Source: Rachicladosporium sp. CCFEE 5018 (Eukaryota > Ascomycota > Dothideomycetes > Cladosporiales > Cladosporiaceae). From it: a stretch of 64,000 nt of DNA. The notes under the pieces were generated by a model. The model was not told the DNA's origin. It was given only the letters and a program-made list of their open reading frames with translations, and did no database searches. The position numbers and the translations under genes were made by a program. The stretch spans positions 1 through 64,000 of the forward strand of contig KZ111173.1 in assembly GCA_002077045.2 (NCBI GenBank), given 5' to 3'. This document shows positions 52,153 through 62,239 of this stretch, piece after piece (position 1 is the first letter of the stretch; each line of letters starts with the position of its first letter).

Positions 52153-54752
52153 CTATTCACTCCCTGTGTCCTCCTCGTCCTCGGACTCTGAGTTTGACGT
52201 AGCGGCGCTATCATCAGTCTGAGCGTGACTGGGACTGTCATCGGCGTGTGCAGCAGCTGTGACTTCTTCATCCATCATGGCGGCCTGTCTGTGAGCACGC
52301 CTCCTGTCTCGTCTCATGGCGCCGATCCGGCCCATCCTCTCGAAGCCCGCCGACTGCGGCTGTTCGTCGCACATAGCCCAGGGTGGCGCGTACTGCACTT
52401 GTTCTCTCCAATCACGCGGCCGCGGATCCAGTCGAGCACGCTTAAATTGTCGCTCAGGCATTGCTTGCTCCTCGGTAGGTCCTGTTTCATGATCGAGTGC
52501 TTCACGTAGTCGATTCTCTTCGGCTAGGCTGCCGTGTCGATCAAGGACTTCGAGGTACCGGTCTTCTGCTTTGTTGAAGCTATGCGGGCTGAGTGCGCGT
52601 TTGCGCTTGGATGGGTTCCGCTCGCGGCTGCTGCTTTCGCTCTTGACACTACTATTGTCTTCACTGCCGGACTCCTGGTCGCTGGTGTTCTCGCTACCGC
52701 CAATGTCGGTGCATGCATCGCTGTTATCGTCCAGATCTCCTGACGTGGTGTCATTGGTTATCTCGTCATCAAGACTGACTTTAACCACGCCAAGCGCCGT
52801 TTCGGTCTCGTCCCAGGTGATCTGCACTCCAGTCTTCGTCGACGGTCGTCCATCTCTATACTTGCTCGAGTCCGTGAAGACATCAACTTTGCAGCGCCTT
52901 GCGGCAGTAGCCCAGTAATGTTTCGCGTCCGCCGGCATGCCGAGGATCGCAAGTGCAGCACTTACATCTCTGCCGTGCACGTTTGGTGCCGTCCGCGCAT
53001 CTGCGTGAGCACGGAGGCGTGATGTTGCTTGGAAGATAGTAGTCTGCACCAGACGTCTGGTGACACTGACGGCAAGGTTGTGGAAGTCATCGAAGGCAGT
53101 GCGGAAGATCGCAGGACCCGTCGAAGTGGAGTCGGTGCTTGCGATAGTCCGCCAGTTGGAGTCGGTGGGATCCGCGCTGTTCATGAACAGAGTCCGGGAA
53201 AGGTTCAGAAACTCCGTTGGCTTGAGAAGCCGGGCCGCGGGTGTAGGTAGCGTCGCTTGCTTGCCTGGCGAGGATGGCGGTGACTCGTCTGACTCGTCTG
53301 AGCTAGCTTCGCTTGCATTGTCCGTTGAAATCGAGTCTACTTCATCTGGCAACGCAGTTCCAGCCAGCAACTCGAGCTTGCCAGCAGTCTCGTCGTCGAT
53401 GCACCACCATTCAGCATGCAGCTTGCGCTCAGCTCTCGACTCAGCATCGAAGACTCGTTGCGATAAGTCGGCGGCACTGTCGTCAAGGTTTCTCCCTAAT
53501 TTGGCGTCTAACTCTGCTGCAGCCGGGATCTCGGAAAGCGTGAAGAGGTCATTGGGCCGCGATGTCGCCTCCAGCTCGCGTACGCCAGCNNNNNNNNNNN
53601 NNNNNNNNNNNNNNNNNNNNNNNNNNNNNNNNNNNNNNNNNNNNNNNNNNNNNNNNNNNNNNNNNNNNNNNNNNNNNNNNNNNNNNNNNCACTTACATCT
53701 CTGCCGTGCACGTTTGGTGCCGTCCGCGCATCTGCGTGAGCACGGAGGCGTGATGTTGCTTGGAAGATAGTAGTCTGCACCAGACGTCTGGTGACACTGA
53801 CGGCAAGGTTGTGGAAGTCATCGAAGGCAGTGCGGAAGATCGCAGGACCCGTCGAAGTGGAGTCGGTGCTTGCGATAGTCCGCCAGTTGGAGTCGGTGGG
53901 ATCCGCGCTGTTCATGAACAGAGTCCGGGAAAGGTTCAGAAACTCCGTTGGCTTGAGAAGCCGGGCCGCGGGTGTAGGTAGCGTCGCTTGCTTGCCTGGC
54001 GAGGATGGCGGTGACTCGTCTGACTCGTCTGAGCTAGCTTCGCTTGCATTGTCCGTTGAAATCGAGTCTACTTCATCTGGCAACGCAGTTCCAGCCAGCA
54101 ACTCGAGCTTGCCAGCAGTCTCGTCGTCGATGCACCACCATTCAGCATGCAGCTTGCGCTCAGCTCTCGACTCAGCATCGAAGACTCGTTGCGATAAGTC
54201 GGCGGCACTGTCGTCAAGGTTTCTCCCTAATTTGGCGTCTAACTCTGCTGCAGCCGGGATCTCGGAAAGCGTGAAGAGGTCATTGGGCCGCGATGTCGCC
54301 TCCAGCTCGCGTACGCCAGCATCTAGCAACACAAGATAAGCTTTGACTTCGGGCTCGCTCTTAGTCCCAATTGCATCAGCAATCTGTCGTACTTCGCCAG
54401 CGCCATGGCGTGAGAGCTGCCCGAAGAGAGCCGACTTTTCCGAAGACGACCAGAACGAGCCTCCGATCTGGGACGAGGGCAAGGGATCGAAGTCTTGCTC
54501 GCCATCGTTGACCTCACGGATGTGTGAGTTCAAGAGTGATCGGTACGGGACAGTGTCTCGCGATCCGGAGCTTCGGCGTTGTGGCTTGATCGCAAAAGGC
54601 GGAAGTCGTGAAGCTCTTACCAAGTCAGGTCCACGATTGATCCCATGGCTTGATTCGCTACGACCATCATCCTCAGTGACGGCAGTGCCCCTATCATCTT
54701 CATAGGAATCCTGAAGCGGCTTGGAGCCTTCTCCCTCGGTCGAGGAATCCAT
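52153..54752 (-). CDS. RRN5: Rrn5-like RNA polymerase I initiation factor, interrupted by an N gap
   Basis: The gene runs from 54752 to 53690, continues at 52958 and ends at 52153; the 631 bases next to the gap (52959-53589) repeat 53690-54320. Merged this way the frame is exact and gives 622 residues. Rrn5 is part of the upstream activating factor that recruits Pol I at the rDNA promoter. A SANT/Myb-like block (FWSSSEKSALFGQLSRHGAGEVRQIADAI, with EVKAYLVLLDAGV) and a histone-fold-like stretch (ILGMPADAKHYWATAARRCKVDVF) are seen. Acidic, Ser-rich stretches and a basic RKRALSPHSFNK segment follow. The start is the ATG at 54752. Confidence 0.75.
52959..53589. repeat. Artefactual duplicate of 53690-54320
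   Basis: 631 bases identical, as far as I compared, to 53690-54320 on the far side of the 100-N gap. It is the unmerged overlap of two contigs, not a biological repeat. Confidence 0.9.
53590..53689. other. Assembly gap (100 N) over overlapping contig ends
   Basis: Exactly 100 N inside the Rrn5-like gene, between two copies of the same 631-base sequence. No sequence is missing. Confidence 0.9.
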
Positions 54753-55324
54753 GGCGAACTTCGTGAAACTTGCGCATCTTGCCGAGTCCGAAGCTAACAG
54801 ACAGTTTCTCGGAGCGTGTTGCGTCGATGATCAAAGCGCTGTGTATGCCTGTTGATGGCGAACAACGCGAGCCGAGGGTGGAAATGAAAAGTACGATCAA
54901 GACACCTCAAGAACGGAGGAGAGCTGATGAGTCAGCAGGTTCGGGACTTCACGTCTTTCTCCCCAGCAAAGTAGTTCAGCGTATGCACGTATCATCATAT
55001 GTTTCGCTATACAGTATAGCGCACCGCAGAGAGTCATATCCGAAGTAAGAGTCGCTATATATGCCCAATTGCGCAAGTTAGCCCCAGAACATTGGGGAAT
55101 CGCCGTAGGATTACCGACATAGCTTTGGGCTCAGTACATCACTAAACGGACTGGATATATGCGATCATGACAGCTTCAAAGTACGCAGTACCCACTACAC
55201 AAGTGCTCGCTCGAGTCTAGGTGCTCGGAGTGAACCCGCTACGCGCCGGACAATGGACAAATGCCGACGACGTCCTGCTTCGCAAATATACCCTATTCGC
55301 AGCTGACAGCAAGAGCATAGCTCA
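54753..55324. other. Intergenic, upstream of the Rrn5-like gene
   Basis: 572 bases between the start of the Rrn5-like gene and the 3' end of the next minus-strand gene. It should hold the promoter of the former. No coding frame or clear motif was found. Confidence 0.5.
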
Positions 55325-56086
55325 TCAGACAGTCCTCCCAGCCCCTCTCGTCCTCGTCGGCCGTGGCACATACACCTCTTCTTCCTCATCCTCCGCACCG
55401 GCCTTTAGCTCTTCACTCTCATCCTCATCCCACGGCTTGCGTGGCTTGATTGGCTTCGCGCCTTGCATACTGACTGACATGTCCCAGCCGTACTGCGCCG
55501 ACTTCGCCGCGATACCTGGCCGAGCATTTCGCCGCGCCGGTACGGGCTCCGAGGATAAGTCTGAGCTTGAGCCAGAGAATGCGCTCTGGTGCTGGCGCCG
55601 GTTGGGCTGTGACGGAGCATAGTCGGACCAATTGCCTAATGAGCCGAGGCCCTGCACGAACGCTGGCCTCGCACCCGCATGGTCTGCCGTTGTAGGTGTC
55701 ATGTAAGTTCCAGGTGCTGGTGCAGCGCCCTGAGATTCTGGATGGGCAGGTGCGATCGGGGTTTGTGGGCCGAAGTGCTCACGCACGAAGCTCTCGCGCT
55801 GTAGCTCGGCACCATCGACCATCAGCCTCTGCCATGCTGTAGGCTGCGAGCCGACAGTATTGTAATGCTGCTCGGCGGCATATCGGCGGGGTGCTGCTTG
55901 TGCGAGCAACTGCTTGTTGGAAGCCGCTGCCGCTTCTGCCCGCGCAAGCATGGTTTCTGCTATTGCGAAGGTTGTGGTGTGAGGTAGAGGAGCTGGTTTA
56001 GCAAACATAATCTCCGGAGTGGCGGGAATGGCATCTTCGAGGTCGCTGTCGTCATCTGCATCCCGCATGGGAGTATTGTTGTCCAT
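55325..56086 (-). CDS. Small disordered protein of unknown function
   Basis: One exon, 253 residues from the ATG at 56086 (MDNNTPMRDADDDSDLEDAIPATPE). I do not recognise it. An Ala-rich helical segment (TTFAIAETMLARAEAAAASNKQLLAQA) is followed by low-complexity Pro/Gly/Ser sequence, a KPIKPRKPWDEDESEEL stretch and a basic end VPRPTRTRGAGRTV. No signal peptide or TM segment is seen. The acidic start and mixed-charge tail suggest a nuclear or RNA-associated protein, which is only a guess. Open sequence upstream begins with a separate ATG at 56275, but the codons there look like chance. Confidence 0.6.
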   Translation of the reverse strand: MDNNTPMRDADDDSDLEDAIPATPEIMFAKPAPLPHTTTFAIAETMLARAEAAAASNKQLLAQAAPRRYAAEQHYNTVGSQPTAWQRLMVDGAELQRESFVREHFGPQTPIAPAHPESQGAAPAPGTYMTPTTADHAGARPAFVQGLGSLGNWSDYAPSQPNRRQHQSAFSGSSSDLSSEPVPARRNARPGIAAKSAQYGWDMSVSMQGAKPIKPRKPWDEDESEELKAGAEDEEEEVYVPRPTRTRGAGRTV

Positions 56087-56379
56087 TCTTCTGTGATTAT
56101 GGCGGTTCCTTAGTGTGGCCAGGAAACCGATGTGGTGTGACGCGATGCGATCACCCGCGCAAAGATCCACCGCAAGATGCAAGAGCACGCACATAGAAGG
56201 TGAATGCACAGACTCGGCACAAGGAAAGAGGACTTCACCTTGCCAAAGCGTGTCTATCCGACTCACATCTTCCATTGTTCGTAAGTCTATTGTATCCTCT
56301 GCGCCTTCCTATGCACTTCTAGATGCTTCTTCATTTCCGCTCTACATCCCGCTCCCGTCCAGGCCAAGGCTCCATCATC

Positions 56380-56759
56380 TTACTGCGTCTTCATCTCGCC
56401 ATCCGCCTCGACATTGATGTGCTCGTTCGATGAGAGCGAGTGGACCTTGTCCGCCGGGAACGAGGCACTAAGCGCTTCGTCAGCTTCCCGGACTTGACGG
56501 TCAGGCGAAGCAGATGTGCAACATACGTAAAGCCCTTCACCAGCTTGAACTCATGCTCGATCTTGCCGCCTTGCTCGGTGACTTGCTTCTTCGCGCTGCA
56601 CCAGAGATCAGCGTCCACCTTCCGGGCGTAACGTGCGTGGTCCTTCATACCTCTCGAGCTGGTCAGGGCTTGCACCGTCCTTAAGTGAAACCTGTTACTG
56701 CATGAGTAGTTGTCCGCCTGCTGGTTAGTACGGACAGGACTGACGTTGATCTGAGGCAT
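56380..56759 (-). CDS. PBI2: PBI2-type vacuolar protease B inhibitor
   Basis: Four small exons (56759-56745, 56691-56651, 56595-56527, 56467-56380) give 70 residues; the sum is in frame and the length is that of yeast Pbi2 (75). This is an I9 inhibitor, a propeptide-like protein that binds subtilisin-type proteinase B in the cytosol and also acts in vacuole fusion. The spliced protein has MPQIN, then a helix start VSLKDGASPDQLE, AKKQVTEQGGKIEHEF, LVKGFTASFPADKV and the C-terminal end NEHINVEADGEMKTQ, which is the classical inhibitor tail. The first exon is only 15 bases. A straight reading across the introns gives no sensible protein. Confidence 0.88.
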
Positions 56760-57508
56760 CTTGAGGGATCGGAGGATAGTAAGGGGCCTGTGGAAACGAA
56801 GTGTGGTGAGAATGATGATGAATGGTAGACTGTTGTGTGTGGGAAGAGGGAATAATAGGCTTGATTGACACTACCCATCAGGCAACATGAGCGTGCGTGA
56901 CTTGGTGTAGTCTGTTGACGCACGTCATATGCCGCCCCACCATGCATCGCACCTGCCCCACCAAGCGGGAGTGAAGTGAAGTATGGACACCTCAGGCATC
57001 AAAATTCGGAGTTGCGTGCATCGGAAAGAGAACAGCCTTCACGACCACAGCCAGTTCGCGGAAACTACCTTCAGATCTCTTGTCATCCACTGAGGACTCT
57101 CGGCTGATGTCGGTGCGTCGCATTTGCCGTCCCACTGTCTAGAAGATGGCAGAAGAGGCATTGTTGGGAAGCCCGACAGGACCGATCATCGGAATCTCGC
57201 AGAAACGCTGAGGGCACATCAACGCTATGCAAGAGCTGACTCTCTAGTCGAACGAGAGAATGCGTCAAAAGACGTCTGGAGCTCATATCGCAAAGCCAAT
57301 GGAGAGTGCGAAGTCGCTGTGATTCCGGTCGGAAACAACAACCGAGCAATGGCCGTGCGCGAGAATTGTACCTCGGATAGAAACGGCTTGCTTTAGCAGA
57401 GCTCCATGCAAGCAAAACATTTAGTTTCCGAGCTGCACGTAGCGGTCGTGATCAGCATAGCAACAACGCGTCCACTTCTTGTCCCCTCCACTCATCCTGT
57501 AATTGAAC
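56760..57508. promoter_or_regulatory. Divergent PBI2/PrpD-type promoter region
   Basis: 749 bases between divergent starts. Open frames on both strands around 57083-57415 have no recognisable content. A GC-rich stretch near 56935-56970 with a CCCCACC element is the only notable feature. Confidence 0.4.
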
Positions 57509-59216
57509 ATGAGTGCCACTGCTGCACGCAGCCTGCTCCGAGCGAGTGCACGACGAACAGCACCAAGAGCTGCCCTTCAAAGCTCCACCAGACTTACTCA
57601 ACAGGGCTTCAGACAACAATTTCCTCAGCCGCCATTGAACACCGCAAGAGCCTTCTCCGCCACCATGATCCCAAAGTCAGATGCGATGGCTGCTCCAAAG
57701 AAAGCTGCCGAGTACGACAAGGAGATTGTGGACATGGCTTCGTACATACACAACTACAAGATCGACTCGGACCTTGCTGTATGAGATTGTTCAAATGGAA
57801 GGGAAGCTACAGTCTGACAGTATCCAGATCGATACCGCCCGCTTCGTCTTCCTCGACACGTTGGGGTGCGGTCTCAAAGCACTCGAATTCCCCCAATGCA
57901 CCAAGCTGCTCGGCCCAACAGTCGAAGGCACCACAGTCCCCCACGGCACCAAAGTCCCCGGCACACCTTACCAACTCGATCCCATAAACGGTGCCTTCAA
58001 CATCGGCGCCATGATCCGCTGGCTAGACTTCAACGACTGCTGGCTCGCAGCCGAGTGGGGCCACCCTTCAGACAACCTTGGCGCGATTCTCGCAGTCGCA
58101 GACTGGATGACCCGTACGAACAAAGCTGGCGGCACCAAGATTGGCAATGGACGGACGTTCACTGTGAAAGATGTCCTGGAGGGTATGGTGAAAGCACACG
58201 AGATTCAAGGCTGCTTGGCACTTGAGAACAGTTTCAACAAAGTCGGTCTCGACCACGTCGTCCTCGTCAAAGTCGCCTCCACCGCAGTAGTCTCCCAAAT
58301 GCTCGGTCTCTCCGAAGCACAGACCCGCGACGCCATCTCGCAAGCCTGGTGCGACGGTCAGAGCATGCGCACCTACCGCCACACACCCAACACCATGTCG
58401 CGGAAGTCCTGGGCTGCGGGAGACGCTTGCCAAACAGCCGTGAACCTCTGCCTGAAAGTCATGAAGGGTGAGGGCGGCATGGCAACAGTGCTCTCCGCGC
58501 CCACATGGGGATTCTACGACGTCAACTTCGGCGGCAAGCCATTCCAATTCCAGCGCGCCTACGGCTCCTACGTAATGGAGAACGTGCTCTTCAAAGTCTC
58601 CTACCCCGCTGAGTTCCATTCGCAAACCGCCGTTGAAGCCGCCCAGCGTCTAAACAAGAAGCTCGCAGCTATGGGTAAGACGGCCGCGGATATCGACCAC
58701 GTTGTCAACCGCACGCACGAAGCCTGCATTCGAATTATCGATAAGCAGCACAAGCCTATGGACAACTTCGCAGATCGTGATCACTGTGTACAGTACATGG
58801 TTGCTAACATGTTCGTCTACAACCGCCTCGTAGCCGAGGACTACGCCGATAGCTCCGAAGCCGCGCAGTCGCCTCTCCTCGAATCGCTACGCCGCAGTAT
58901 CTCCTGTGTGGAAGACCCGCAGTTCACGGCCGACTACCATGATCCCGAGAAGCGTACCATTGCCAACGCCCTCACCGTTACTCTCAAAGACGGCACCGTA
59001 CTGGATGAGGAGGTCGTGGAGGCGCCACTTGGACACAGACTCAGGAGAGAGGAGGCTAAGCCAGAGATCCTGGAGAAGTACAGGCGGCACTTGGAGCCGC
59101 ACTTCCCGGCTGAGAGGACGAAGCAGCTTGTGGATTTGGGTAACGCGCCGGAGAAGCTTTATGCCATGCCGGTGGATGAGTATGTGGATTTGTATGCTAA
59201 GGAGAGGATATTGTAG
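57509..59216 (+). CDS. Mitochondrial MmgE/PrpD family dehydratase (2-methylcitrate dehydratase)
   Basis: Exons 57509-57778 and 57828-59216 give 552 residues. The N-terminus (MSATAARSLLRASARRTAPRAAL...) is a mitochondrial presequence. The body is a MmgE/PrpD-type enzyme which in fungi dehydrates 2-methylcitrate in the methylcitrate cycle for propionyl-CoA. Seen: DTARFVFLDTLGCGLKAL at the start of exon 2, FNIGAMIRWLDFNDCWLAAEWGHPSDNLGAIL (the core active-site region), KSWAAGDACQTAVNLC, KVSYPAEFHSQTAVEAA and a C-terminal PLGHRLRREE loop. The length and order fit the fungal protein well. A short 49-base intron separates the presequence from the domain. Confidence 0.9.
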
Positions 59217-59518
59217 ATAGCTTTCAAGGAAGGACGAGGTGTCAGCCAAGGCTGTCCATCTCTGTGATTATGCTAGCATTGGACAATGATCAGTTGACGT
59301 AAGCACCGAGCCCGCCAACAAACTCTGGACTCTGCTGTTCCCCTGCACTCAACGGCCTCGGAGCGACTCTGATTGTATTGGTGCCTGCGATGGACTGTGT
59401 GCCGGCATACGAGCTTCACGCCGTTCGACGTCGGAGTACTGGGCTCGTAGTCGTGTGAATGACAGCACAGCGCACCATCTCTGTCTCGGACGCATATTAC
59501 CATTGCACAGTGCGGTCC

Positions 59519-60496
59519 TCAGCTACCGTTCGCTGGACTGCGTTCATCGCGCAATTGCGCAGGTGTCTTGCCATTCCTGTCCGTTACCCCAGTCTGTGCT
59601 CCCCTAGATTCTAGCAGTCGCATGGCTTCGGCCTGCCCTGCGGATGCGGCGAAGTGCATAGGAGTCCAGCTAGCGTAGAGCGCCTTGTCTTCAGGTTTGA
59701 CCACGATCAGTCCATCCTCTGGTAGCGTCTCATTGACGTCGGCCTTGTGCTCCAGAAGCAAGCGCATGACATCAAGGCGACCAAGCTCTGCCGCAGAGTG
59801 AAGAGCTCCCGAACCTTCCACAGGAAACTTCTGCTGCACGAGCAGCAGCTCGGCCATGCGAGTGCCTTCCGCTTGGGTTGCGAGCGACAGGGGATGTTTT
59901 CGGTAGCTGAAATGATGGAATCCCTTCCTCAAAGTCCGAGCGTCAATGCCATGCTCGAACAATACTGTCACGACTCCCCACTTGCGGCGGTCCATGGCTA
60001 AATCCAGAGGCAGGCCGTGGTACTCCATGTCGTACGTAAGAACTGCGGGCTCTACGTTTGCGAGTACGTCGAAGACAGCAGCTTGCCCCGCCCTGATGGT
60101 TTGTGAGACCGTCCAGACCCTGATAACATCCATCGGCTCCAAGCCACAATGCTGCACCGCGAAGTCGAAAAGCATCGCCACTACGTCGGCGTGACCGTTG
60201 ATTGCGGCTTTGATGATGACCCGTTGCAAGTTTGTGAATGGCATCGCAAAGACTCGAATCTTGCCGGTCGGATCATTAGCGCCATAGTAGTCGTAGATCG
60301 TATGTTGCGCTTCGGTCGCGACACGTATCATGTTCGGATCTGCGAGAATGACCTTGAGAGCTGGTATGTTTCCATTGGAGCTCGCTTCGGTGAGAGGTAG
60401 GGTGAGATCAGCGCCGACAAGGACGTCCCACGGGTGCCTTCGTGATGGATATATGCCGGGTCCGGTCTTGAGGTCTGCAAGTGTAAGTTCTGTCAT
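59519..60496 (-). CDS. Ankyrin-repeat protein
   Basis: One exon, 325 residues from the ATG at 60496; the open frame upstream starts with TTG. Several ankyrin repeats are visible: PLTEASSNGNIPALKVILADPN, IKAAINGHADVVAMLFDF, GALHSAAELGRLDVMRLLLEHKADVNE and TPMHFAASAGQAEAMRLLESRGAQTG with a NGKTPAQLRDE cap. The middle repeats are degenerate. No enzymatic domain or TM segment is present, so a protein-binding role is likely. The gene converges on the dehydratase gene, whose stop is 302 bases away. Confidence 0.8.
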   Translation of the reverse strand: MTELTLADLKTGPGIYPSRRHPWDVLVGADLTLPLTEASSNGNIPALKVILADPNMIRVATEAQHTIYDYYGANDPTGKIRVFAMPFTNLQRVIIKAAINGHADVVAMLFDFAVQHCGLEPMDVIRVWTVSQTIRAGQAAVFDVLANVEPAVLTYDMEYHGLPLDLAMDRRKWGVVTVLFEHGIDARTLRKGFHHFSYRKHPLSLATQAEGTRMAELLLVQQKFPVEGSGALHSAAELGRLDVMRLLLEHKADVNETLPEDGLIVVKPEDKALYASWTPMHFAASAGQAEAMRLLESRGAQTGVTDRNGKTPAQLRDERSPANGS

Positions 60497-61366
60497 TGCT
60501 TCGATGGAGTCGCGGTGATGTGAAGTCAAAGGATGAGGAAGAGTGTTGCTCTAGCTGGAAGCTTGCCGGTGGATACCTCACTCATATACTGGCGACTCTG
60601 AGCCTAAGCCACCATTCCCTGACCAACAACGAAGTGAGGCGGCATATAAGTGCACGCGCCAGTTTCAATAAGCGCTGACATTACACAGTCACCTTGGTAG
60701 CAAATGTCTCCGACATGGCTCGATAGTGAACGACAGTGACTGCAGGCGTTAACTCGTGCTTTTGTGTGCCGCTCATTGGCGGTCGAGCCGCAGCGCGCGG
60801 TATCTATATCGCGCCTCTACGGCGAAGCTGCCAGTCGAGCCGCATGGGATCTCTATCCGGCTGGTCCAACCAGTGAACGATCGTCTCGCATTGATGGTGG
60901 AGTGGATCATGACCTGTTCTTATGCGAGTTGTGACAACGGTGCAAGACGGGAGCAGTAGTGAAATCAATGCAAGCGCGTTTTGCTGCCTTCATCCAAGGG
61001 TTCAGAAATGTATGGCGTGAGGTAGTTACATGGGAACGTTCGGGCAGTCAATTGTGCGAGCATAGCGGAACGTGGCACTAAGGTTAACGCTCATGCTGTA
61101 GGACATTTACTACATTTGCTGTTGGAGGCTATAAATGACTGAACACGACAAGTAAGTAACGCCCAACGCCTTCATGCGACAAAGCTTCAACATCACTTGC
61201 AAACGACGGATAGTCTCTATTCCTCTGCCCAATCTGTCTCGCGATCACATTGTGTGCACAGCCACGCCAGACGAATCCCTCGATGTTGTCGACATGGCGT
61301 AATAAGAGAAGCAAGCGTGATCCTGTTAAAGATCTTGCGGGTCCGGCACAGGCAAGTAAGTGGATC
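60497..61366. other. Intergenic, no gene seen
   Basis: 870 bases between the start of the ankyrin gene and the 3' end of the secreted-protein gene. Short open frames are present but none is supported. Nothing else was recognised. Confidence 0.45.
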
Positions 61367-62239
61367 CTAGAGGTGGACTGTTGGTTCCTTAGGAGCCGGG
61401 TCAGTAATTTCCGCCGCTCCAGTGCTTGATCGAGCTCCAGAATCCTTGGGATCAGCAGTGTCTCCAGTCGTCGTCTCTTGCGTAGCGGGATCTCTGAAAG
61501 AAGCGCTGGAATCTGAGCCGGAATTGGTATCACCTTTAATGGGATCGTCCGGAGGGCCAGCATTGTCGTCTTCGGGGCCGAAGTCAGCTCGGTAGGTGAA
61601 TACCCCTTTGGCGTCTTCTGTCGCTAGAATTTGGCTTGGATCTGTTGCGTCTTTGACCATATGATTGATTGTGTGAAGTCTGGGGTCGCCGGGACTGGGC
61701 ATTGATAGTCCTTCTTGGAGGACCTCTAGCTCCTTGGTTTTGTAGAAGGTGTCTTTGGTCTGCTCTTTGTACTTAGACGCTCCAAACACGGTGACATGAT
61801 CAGTTGCGACCTTAGCCATGGCTCTGGAAGATGCGTCGCCATCATCCTCGCGGTGAGCCGATTCCGGGAATTCTATGTCGAAGTGCTAGCTGAAACTTGC
61901 TCCCTTCTTGTGCGCGAAATAAGCGCGAGAATTGAAGAAGTTATCGTAGTAGAAGTAGCCTGGGTTCCTGAGTTGAAAGCTGTGAACCTGCTCCAGTGCG
62001 CCATTCGTGTAGAAAATGTATTTGTCGGTGTCAGGATAATACTGTTTGAGGTACGCGATGTACTCCTCCTCAGTGATCGGAATCAAGGGTATGGGTGCAT
62101 CAGTCCGAGTGTTCAGAACGATTGCGTTGGTTTCGTTGTGTTGGAGAGGTGCCGCGAAGGCGATGTTCAGGATCGCAAGAAGAGAGAAGATGAGCGCCAC
62201 CAATTGCCAACCTGAACCCGAACGCTTGAGGGGTGACAT
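61367..62239 (-). pseudogene. Predicted secreted protein interrupted by an in-frame TAG
   Basis: A single open frame of 291 codons from the ATG at 62239 to the stop at 61367, broken only by TAG at 61886-61888. The first half has a signal peptide (MSPLKRSGSGWQLVALIFSLLAILNIAFAAP), then EEEYIAYLKQYYPDTDKYIFYTNGALEQVHSFQLRNPGYFYYDNFF. The second half continues in the same frame as HFDIEFPESAHREDDGDASS and ends in a hydrophilic low-complexity region. No GT-AG intron of workable length removes the stop. A Gln codon (CAG) would fit the site. The product would be a secreted protein of unknown function; a small, poorly conserved effector-like protein is possible. It could also be a shorter 117-residue protein. 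Confidence 0.55.

Noticed and set aside
53508..54752. A 414-residue frame crossing the third gap
   Set aside because: Same artefact; the true gene is the merged 622-residue Rrn5-like frame.
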